Shown: piece by piece, positions 15,761 to 21,651 of the stretch
Position numbering within the stretch: the first letter of the stretch is position 1
Layout of the letters: the number at the start of each line of letters is the position of its first letter
Assembly: GCA_003152875.1 (NCBI GenBank)
Contig: PMBF01000010.1
Span: forward strand, 1 to 39,249
DNA length: 39,249 bases
Direction: 5' to 3'
Source of the DNA: Ignavibacteriota bacterium
GTDB taxonomy: Bacteria > Bacteroidota > Ignavibacteria > UBA10030 > UBA6906
Position numbers and translations under genes: made by a program
The notes under the pieces: generated by a model
What the model was told of the DNA's origin: nothing
Database searches by the model: none
Seen by the model: the letters and a program-made list of their open reading frames with translations, nothing else

Positions 15761-16582
15761 TTAGTGGACGTTGAATGCATGATAGAGCCGGCTGACGACG
15801 GGATCATGCAGGAATGACAAATTGCGGAGCTCGTGTAATCCCTGGAGAAACATCTCAGAGCGTCGGCCAAACCCGCCGAGTTCTATGGCACAGAACGGCA
15901 CGAAGGCAATAAGCATGGGATGACCCTCATGATCGATCGCCGCGCGGCAACCCGTGAACTCTCTGCTCCTGTCCAGCAGGTAATGACGTAATGACTCAGA
16001 GTGGATGGGTGTTTCCGATACCTGCGAGCGGAGTTCCACCATTGGACCTGGTACGGTGTTGCACTGCAGCCGGTATGGTGCACTGCGGCGCGTAACCACA
16101 ATTTCTGCGGTAAGACTGCCGTCATCCTGCGCCGCAAACTTTATGACTTCCGACTCGAGCGCGCACCGGAGTCGCTGCATACGGCGCGGGTCTTTATCCT
16201 CTATGCCGTCCGGATGCGGCGCCCTGCACTGCTTCCCGCCTTTGACGCACGTCAACGGAGCACTGAGGTCGGCCATGATCTCTCGGGTGACTTCAAGATC
16301 TTCCGCGAAGATGTCAGCCTGGACGGTCACCCGACCACCGGCAACGGCGAACCCCCAATACCGGCTTGCAGCGTTGGCCGCAAGCATGTCTGTGCGTGAA
16401 CTGTCACAGGACGGGTCATACCGTGTCAACCTGAGAACGTCACGATGCAGCTGCTCCACGCTGACGTTGTAGGGTCCGCCCTGGCCGCAGATCTGATACT
16501 CCTTCTGCGCGACGCTGCCGTCTGACGCCGTTACGCGCAGATCACCGAGTGCAGCGTCAAATCGTTCCCAGAGTGTTGTCAT
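15761..16582 (-). CDS. Unknown operon component, two-repeat protein
   Basis: A 273-residue soluble protein with AAGGAGAA upstream of the ATG. Two similar halves can be suspected: RYWGFAVAGGRVTVQADIF followed by helix DLEVTREIMADL, and GCRAAIDHEGHPMLIAFVPF followed by helix RSEMFLQGLHEL. A pair of strands followed by an amphipathic helix in each half resembles the YbjN/type III secretion chaperone fold, but this is only a pattern impression. The protein sits between the E2-like and the small beta-grasp-like genes with 11- and 18-base gaps, so it is certainly part of the operon. Possible roles are chaperone, substrate adaptor or modifier-binding subunit. Confidence 0.6.
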   Translation of the reverse strand: MTTLWERFDAALGDLRVTASDGSVAQKEYQICGQGGPYNVSVEQLHRDVLRLTRYDPSCDSSRTDMLAANAASRYWGFAVAGGRVTVQADIFAEDLEVTREIMADLSAPLTCVKGGKQCRAPHPDGIEDKDPRRMQRLRCALESEVIKFAAQDDGSLTAEIVVTRRSAPYRLQCNTVPGPMVELRSQVSETPIHSESLRHYLLDRSREFTGCRAAIDHEGHPMLIAFVPFCAIELGGFGRRSEMFLQGLHELRNLSFLHDPVVSRLYHAFNVH

Positions 16583-16593
16583 ATCCGTTCTCC

Positions 16594-17091
16594 TTAAAAC
16601 AACGGTCTCGGATCCGTGGGGAAAGTTTCCGGCGGCTGTTCAAGCACAAACCTTACGATCTCCGCATTGACGGCGCTCTTGAGATTGAATTTCTGATATG
16701 TCAGGATGCGGTATGCGTGGAGAAGAAGTGTCTCCGCGGGGATGTATAGGGGCATGGCTTCGCCGAGACAGATGCCGAACCCGTCGCTGTTCGGATGAGC
16801 GAACAAGCCACAGGGCTCATGGATAAAGCTGTGGAGCGGCACGGGTTCCGCTTCGCCTGCATAGAACCCAAGGATGAAGGGACTGCTTCCCAGGGTGAAC
16901 GTATCATGTCCGGGAGGATGATGCAGCACGGTTCGGATATCGCTCAAAGCCACAAGAACGGATTCATTGACCGTATTGCAGTGCAGAAAGGTCGCGCGGC
17001 CATGTGTCCTGGCGCATGCCTCCTTTATTCCCTCCGCATAGTTACGAAGGATCTGGCTCCGGTGGTGAAGATCGCTGGCGAATCTCTCCAT
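16594..17091 (-). CDS. E2-like ubiquitin-conjugating-fold protein (module A)
   Basis: A 165-residue protein, about the length of a bare UBC domain. ATG at 17091 lies one base after the E1 stop and is preceded by AGGAGAGG. Residues 72-110 read ILGFYAGE, then PCGLFAHPNSDGFGICLG: this is the E2 signature, with His99-Pro100-Asn101 and a Cys108 seven residues later in G-x-C-L. The following YIPAETLLLHAYRILTYQKF helix and the NLKSAVNAEIVRFV end match the C-terminal helices of E2s. It should accept the activated modifier from the neighbouring E1 on Cys108 and pass it to a target lysine or to the RING-bound substrate. The N-terminal 50 residues are helical. Confidence 0.82.
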   Translation of the reverse strand: MERFASDLHHRSQILRNYAEGIKEACARTHGRATFLHCNTVNESVLVALSDIRTVLHHPPGHDTFTLGSSPFILGFYAGEAEPVPLHSFIHEPCGLFAHPNSDGFGICLGEAMPLYIPAETLLLHAYRILTYQKFNLKSAVNAEIVRFVLEQPPETFPTDPRPLF

Positions 17092-17092
17092 G

Positions 17093-18196
17093 TTAGCCTC
17101 TCCTGAGCAAAGCCTCTTTGCAGGCGGCGCTGATCTCTGTTGCGAAATAGAGATAACGGCCATGTCCTACTCCCAACACCACGTCTCCCTCCGGCAGCCC
17201 GAACTCAGAGAGTGTAAGGGCGGCGGCATCGGAACGCCTTTCCCCGGCCAGGATCCGGTGGTATGCGCCGATGGGAGTCAGGCCCGTTCCGCACTGACAG
17301 ATCGGGGCTTCGTCGGCCAGACGCAGCATGGCACGTTCGGTTGAGCAGCCGGCACAGAAGAAGTGGTCGGACCACCGCCGGTCGCCAAGCTCAATGAAAG
17401 CGTCGGGGCCCAGCATCTCGGCGATAATGCCGAATAATTCCTGGAGAAGGATCTCGTGTATACTCCTTCCCAGCTCAATTGTATTGTCCGGGCGGCGCTC
17501 GAACGTGTGGTAGAATGCCGGGCATGCGGTGCTGAACGAGAGCCTCGCCTTGAGGGCGACGCCCGCAGTCGGGTTCACGATCAGGCTCTCCCCCGCGCGT
17601 TCCTCCTGGCGGTGCGGCGCCCTCAAAAGGTCTGCAATGACGTTCACTTGAAGTGCGGAGGCGAACCTTGCCGCCTCACCACTCGCCCGCGGGCCGCCCC
17701 GGGTGCAGCTGTGGGGAGCCGAGACAGGAGCCTCCCATCTCCCGCGCGGCCGGGCGCAGCCTATGCATGCATGTGATGCTCGGAAATTCAACACTCGGAC
17801 CTGTCCGGCTCCCGAACGAGGATCGCAATTTGCAAAGACGATGCATGGCTTTTTCTCTGACTGAGAGACAATGCGGCAAATCGTATAGGCCGCGGCATCG
17901 TTGTCGGTGGCCGCGGAAACCAGATCGAAGCTGTCAACGATCCCCGGGCTGATGCGGCTCACATCGGCGTCCAGCTCCGTCACCAGCATGTCCGGACGAT
18001 GTGTGCGAAGATGGTCGCTGACAACCGCAACCTTGCGACGGCCGACGTCGCGGGAGGAAACATTCGCGATCCCGACGTTGCCTGCGGCCACATAGTCCTT
18101 GTCACACAAGAGCAGGAACTCAACATCTGCCGGAAGACCGGCGGCGGTATGGGAGCCTATCGCCCCGCACCCTATGTGCAATACGTTCTTGCCCAT
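17093..18196 (-). CDS. ThiF/E1-like activating enzyme with zinc ribbon (module A)
   Basis: A 367-residue protein. ATG at 18196 has GGAG eight bases upstream; an alternative ATG at 18202 overlaps the previous stop in an ATGA arrangement. The nucleotide fold shows GCGAIGS (9-15), Asp32/Asp34 in CDKDYV, Asn40, Lys55 and Asp98 in TDNDAA. Cys164 in APHSCTRGG is the best candidate active-site cysteine. Zinc ligands are probably CIGC (144, 147) and the late set CAGC (281, 284) with CQC (300, 302). It lacks the canonical Arg-Gln after Asn40, so it is divergent. Expected role: ATP-dependent activation of a ubiquitin-like C-terminus for the adjoining E2-like protein. Confidence 0.86.
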   Translation of the reverse strand: MGKNVLHIGCGAIGSHTAAGLPADVEFLLLCDKDYVAAGNVGIANVSSRDVGRRKVAVVSDHLRTHRPDMLVTELDADVSRISPGIVDSFDLVSAATDNDAAAYTICRIVSQSEKKPCIVFANCDPRSGAGQVRVLNFRASHACIGCARPRGRWEAPVSAPHSCTRGGPRASGEAARFASALQVNVIADLLRAPHRQEERAGESLIVNPTAGVALKARLSFSTACPAFYHTFERRPDNTIELGRSIHEILLQELFGIIAEMLGPDAFIELGDRRWSDHFFCAGCSTERAMLRLADEAPICQCGTGLTPIGAYHRILAGERRSDAAALTLSEFGLPEGDVVLGVGHGRYLYFATEISAACKEALLRRG

Positions 18197-18198
18197 TG

Positions 18199-18711
18199 TC
18201 ATGTCTCCGGGAAATAGTCCCGAATGAGCCTTGAAGTCTTCTCAGATTGGGGGGTATCCTGCAACTCCTTTCCACATGTCATGCACTTGCCGCCGAACGC
18301 CTCTATACAGCGCTGACAGTGGTTCTTGGCGCAATGACGTTTTCCCGGTTCATCGATCCTCAGTCCGCATCCATCGCAGCGCGTCCCTGCAAGCGCGTCG
18401 GATGCCGTGTCTTCAAACACAATTCCAAACGCGAGCATCTGCCCGTCTTCGCGCATACGGCACACGGCGGTTCCGTCGATATTGTAGAGCCCCCCTGTCA
18501 CCCTGTTGCCGTTGATCGTAAGGGATCCACTTCCTGCTGTCCGGATTGCCACAACGTTTCTTGCATCTGTCCGGTACATGACCAGGCGCTTGCCTCGCCA
18601 TCCGGTTCCAGGATCGAAGGGCCCGACACTCCCGTCCTGACAGTCAACAGTCACGGGGCACGCCTCCGTGAGAGTGAGTTGCGTCGACGATGTCACCAGC
18701 AGGATTGTCAT
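18199..18711 (-). CDS. RING-like zinc-finger protein with FHA-like N-terminus (putative E3)
   Basis: A 170-residue protein, start at 18711 (weak GGGAA site; an in-frame TTG at 18768 is possible). Residues 1-105 are beta-rich, with SLTINGNRVTGGLYNIDGTAV resembling the latter strands of an FHA-like fold. Residues 112-146 hold a compact cluster: Cys112, Cys115, His126, Cys127, His131, Cys132, Cys135, Cys143, Cys146. At least eight of these can form two zinc sites as in a RING or related treble-clef finger. Prokaryotic RING fingers linked to E1/E2 operons are documented. Its stop is two bases from the E1 start. A substrate-recruiting E3 role is inferred. Confidence 0.72.
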   Translation of the reverse strand: MTILLVTSSTQLTLTEACPVTVDCQDGSVGPFDPGTGWRGKRLVMYRTDARNVVAIRTAGSGSLTINGNRVTGGLYNIDGTAVCRMREDGQMLAFGIVFEDTASDALAGTRCDGCGLRIDEPGKRHCAKNHCQRCIEAFGGKCMTCGKELQDTPQSEKTSRLIRDYFPET

Positions 18712-18808
18712 GATGAGTTCCCGAAGATCAGTGGGCTCACAATACGCAATGGACCGGCCTTGAATCAATACCGCGATGATCCTGTCATCATTCCACCTTC
18801 GATGAGGT

Positions 18809-19333
18809 TCATGGGAGAACGAGCCTTAGGTTCCCCGGTGCGGTGCTGATTCGGTACGACGTGCTCCCCCTCAGACCCGTGTCCACAAGTTTACGGGACA
18901 CACCATGGGCCGCAAACTTGTTCCTCAAATCGTAGACACCGCGGGCAAGTTCATGGTCGGCGAACCTTGCGCTCTCGCCGGACTTTTGCAGCGATGTGCC
19001 AGGCCCGGTTTCGCTGGCGAGGGTCTCTTTGGTCACCCATCCCATTCCCGAGGGCGCCCGCGACCCATCTCTCTCGTCCTTCTGCATTTGATCGATCAAG
19101 GCTTTCAAGAATGAATATTGCCTCTCTGTAATTCCAAACGAGGTAGTGTCCACGATGATGTCATATATCCTTTTGTTTCCGGCGAGAGTCTTACGAAGCG
19201 TTACCTTGTACGAGGTTTCAAAATCACCGGAAGCCTTCGGGTGTGAGTCCGCCTTATCGCCGCCCTGCTCGCTCACCAGGACGTTGATCTCAATGCGGAG
19301 AACTTCTTTGAGAGGTAGTCCCTGTCGATCCAT
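18809..19333 (-). CDS. Winged-helix-like protein at the head of the operon
   Basis: A 174-residue protein; ATG at 19333 follows GGAGGTGACC, an excellent ribosome site (the frame extends upstream to a GTG at 19573 but with atypical sequence). Residues 1-65 form beta-strands (LRIEINVLVSE, SYKVTLRKTL, RIYDIIVDTT). Residues 69-174 read as a winged helix: helix ERQYSFLKALIDQMQ, helix KETLA, long helix ARGVYDLRNKFAAHG, then the wing STSYRISTAPGNLRLVLP. It probably binds DNA and regulates the operon, or serves as a DNA-recognition subunit. The 97-base gap to the RING gene is the widest inside the array. Confidence 0.6.
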   Translation of the reverse strand: MDRQGLPLKEVLRIEINVLVSEQGGDKADSHPKASGDFETSYKVTLRKTLAGNKRIYDIIVDTTSFGITERQYSFLKALIDQMQKDERDGSRAPSGMGWVTKETLASETGPGTSLQKSGESARFADHELARGVYDLRNKFAAHGVSRKLVDTGLRGSTSYRISTAPGNLRLVLP

Positions 19334-19569
19334 GGTCACCTCCATATGCTCTGTGTGGTGTCCGTTCACGGCGATTCTCTCTGCGTCTAGTGTTTCCAGG
19401 AGATTCTGACGTCGAAGGACCTTCGTGGGATGCGAAGATGTCCGGCTGTACTGACGCACGACGCGAGGGCTCCCCCTGGCGGTCTGCAGGGAACAGGGCG
19501 AGCGTGGCCAGCAACAAGAGTCGACAAAGGAGGGCGGCGGTAGAGTGTCATGCATGGAGTTTGCATCAT
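19290..19569 (-). pseudogene. Possible frameshifted signal-peptide ORF upstream of the winged-helix gene
   Basis: A ribosome site GGAGG (19573-19577) precedes two tandem ATGs (19569, 19566) whose frame begins MQTPCMTLYRR and stops at 19387. In a second frame the DNA immediately after reads LLCRLLLLATLALFPADRQG, an ideal signal-peptide core, and continues to a stop at 19290. One shift near 19540 would join them into a secreted protein of about 90 residues. This might be decay, an assembly error or coincidence. It also lies where an operon promoter could be. Confidence 0.22.
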
Positions 19570-19744
19570 GCACCTCCAGGAATGCTATGAGATGCGACTG
19601 CAGAGGCCTTGCGGCGCCCGTAATCTACGACGTCTTCACCCGATTGGGTTTCTGATCCAGACCATAGATTGCCTCCCAAGCATGAAATGGCCCAGAAATA
19701 TTCCTGGACCAGATCAGCAGGTGTAGGTTGTGTGCTGGGAATGG
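19334..19744. other. Leader region between the two minus-strand genes
   Basis: A 410-base stretch between the unknown gene at 19745-20512 and the winged-helix gene. Apart from the doubtful signal-peptide ORF it holds no supported gene and is the most likely place for an operon promoter; no clear boxes were identified. Confidence 0.4.
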
Positions 19745-20512
19745 TCAGAGAGGAACATCAAGCAGGAATTCAACCTGCCATGTGTCGGCGAAGGAGAAGT
19801 CGATTGGAGCGAGGGGAACCCTGTGAGTGGTCAATTCCGCCATGACAAAGCGTGGTGCATCAAGAGTCAATTTGTCCGGAAACTTTGTCCGCAGGAGATA
19901 CGCCCAGATCAGCGTTTCTGTCCCCCCCATGCCGAAAGCGCATAGAATGTCAGGGTCATCCTTGTGACGTTTTGGCGGATGAACGAGATACATCGCGGTC
20001 CTGGAAGGGAATCCCGCCTTCTGCATCGAGAGCAATCCGTGACTGCTGTAGCTCTTGTATGTTGCGCCGTAGCCCCCCTTGAACTCGATGCACGCTCTGT
20101 TGGCCACCGCGACAGGGAGCTGCTCCGCAAGTCTTGGAGAGAGCTCGACAATCAGTCGAGTGCAGGATCTCAAATACGGTCTCAATGCCGCGAATACCTT
20201 GTTCTCCAGAGTGGTGTGGCTGCGGGAGATCAACTTTTTCCCCTTCGCTTTTTCGTCGTCCAGCGGCGGCCGGGTTGTGAGAACAATGAGATCATTTGAT
20301 GTGACAAAACTCGTATCGACTCTTCGCGGACGGGCTCCTTTCTTTGGAGGGAAATTGAGGATCAGCCCGCCGTAGGTGTATCCCTTCTGATTCAAGAGCG
20401 CGGAGATTTCATTGAACGCATCTGCATCACGGAGCTGATGGGGGCGCAGCTGCCGATCGTTTTTGCTCGGCATGAAATATCCGAATCTGAAGAGTCTGGG
20501 CTTCTCAATCAT
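19745..20512 (-). CDS. Unknown protein upstream of the ubiquitin-like operon
   Basis: A 255-residue protein if started at the ATG 20512, where TGGAG lies seven bases upstream; the same frame is open to 20605 through TTG and GTG codons. No family is recognised. Visible segments: FRFGYFMPSKND near the start, YTYGGLILNFPPKKG, ENKVFAALRPYLRSCTRLIVELSP, FKGGYGATYKSYSSHG, ILCAFGMGGTETLIWAYLLR and a beta-rich end. It is soluble, with no signal peptide. A 411-base gap separates it from the operon, so membership is uncertain, but orientation is the same. The open frame upstream of the ATG also looks coding, so the gene may be longer and damaged (see findings). Confidence 0.55.
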   Translation of the reverse strand: MIEKPRLFRFGYFMPSKNDRQLRPHQLRDADAFNEISALLNQKGYTYGGLILNFPPKKGARPRRVDTSFVTSNDLIVLTTRPPLDDEKAKGKKLISRSHTTLENKVFAALRPYLRSCTRLIVELSPRLAEQLPVAVANRACIEFKGGYGATYKSYSSHGLLSMQKAGFPSRTAMYLVHPPKRHKDDPDILCAFGMGGTETLIWAYLLRTKFPDKLTLDAPRFVMAELTTHRVPLAPIDFSFADTWQVEFLLDVPL

Positions 20513-21651
20513 GTGGCGACTCCACTCATCGTTTTTGGCGCACTCAAGATCGAAAAGAAGAACGCAAAATGCCACCGGGTGCCGGGAATATTCTCCCCTC
20601 CGCAATCTTTATCAAATCCTGAGTGTCGATCTTAACAGTGAATGTTGCATTTCGGGGGTCGGTGCTGATTCCGCCGGTTTCTTTGCTGCCATGACCAGCG
20701 CACGGCTCGAGGAAATACTCAACCCGGACAGGGCAGGCGTGCTCTCCCCGGAGGGATGGTATATTTTCGGAGCACTTCATCATCGTGGGTGATAGGAGGG
20801 AAACATAACCTGAGCACTAACAACGCCGGCCCGAAAGTCCGATGCATCATGACTACGTGGCTCCGTGCAACAAGACCAGGCATTCGGAGTCGTGTGCAGG
20901 TACGGGAAACTTTGATATACGATTCCATGTTGTCGAACTCAGAAATCATGATCACCTCTTCAATATCGCCGATGATGGTCTGCCAACCAGCGACGAAGTG
21001 ATATCCGCTTTTCTCCTATCTCAGATTCCCGAGCCAGGGATTACGCACCTCAAGTTTCTCCGGAACCACCCCTGCTGAATGCTCGCGATAATCCGCGAGG
21101 TCCTATCCGGGCTCAGGCTCTCCCCACATGATTGCCTCTTTGCCGGCGACCGGTTTTCGTCTTGGCGACCGCCAGCTCGAGACTATACGTTCGGAAGTGT
21201 CTCGTCATGATCCAATCCACAATATCTATCATTTTGGTCCCCTGGACCCTTCTGGTGTCCGACTCCGGGCACTCATCTGCATCAAGGAAAATGCGTTGAA
21301 GGAGATGATCCGGAGGTCCCGCATCAATGAGTGGCGAGCCTTGTCCAGGAGAACCTTATCTCACGGCCAACGTATACTCTTTCATGTGCCGTTGGCTTGA
21401 GACGTTTGCCTCCGCATCCAGACGAGCTGGCGGGGAGCGCTGCGGCCTTCGTCCTGGCAGAGATCCCTGTGCAGCTCTATGTGTCGTACCAGACTCCCCG
21501 GTTAGCGGCTGAAATACCGGTGGAATCCATACGATATGAACACGTTGGTGCGGGTGTTGAGGAGTGTGATGCGGCTTCTTGTTGGATGTAAACGGCTCTT
21601 AGGTTGTCGCGTGTCGGATCCATCCTGAATGAATTCCTCATAGGAGCATGC
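20513..21651. other. Poorly coding region with protein-like fragments in several frames
   Basis: About 1.1 kb without a gene that has a good start and continuous frame. The minus strand has a 79-codon frame (20544-20783) and a 78-codon frame (20719-20955); the plus strand has fragments at 20842-21078, 21079-21207, 21128-21400 and 21331-21591. Some have plausible protein composition, such as DEVISAFLLSQIPEPG and AAAFVLAEIPVQLYVSYQ. This is the appearance of a decayed gene or of several remnants. The final bases carry the AGGAGC site of the next gene. Confidence 0.4.

Noticed and set aside
9677-18711. Thiamine or molybdopterin biosynthesis as the role of the ThiF proteins
   Set aside because: No thi, moa or moe genes nearby; instead E2-like, RING-like and JAMM genes are adjacent.
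9677-18711. Pup-proteasome gene cluster
   Set aside because: No Pup ligase (PafA/Dop) or 20S subunits; ThiF-type E1s indicate ubiquitin-like chemistry.
19334-19573. N-terminal extension of the winged-helix gene
   Set aside because: Composition is atypical (Cys/Pro/Arg-rich) and a very good ribosome site precedes the ATG at 19333.
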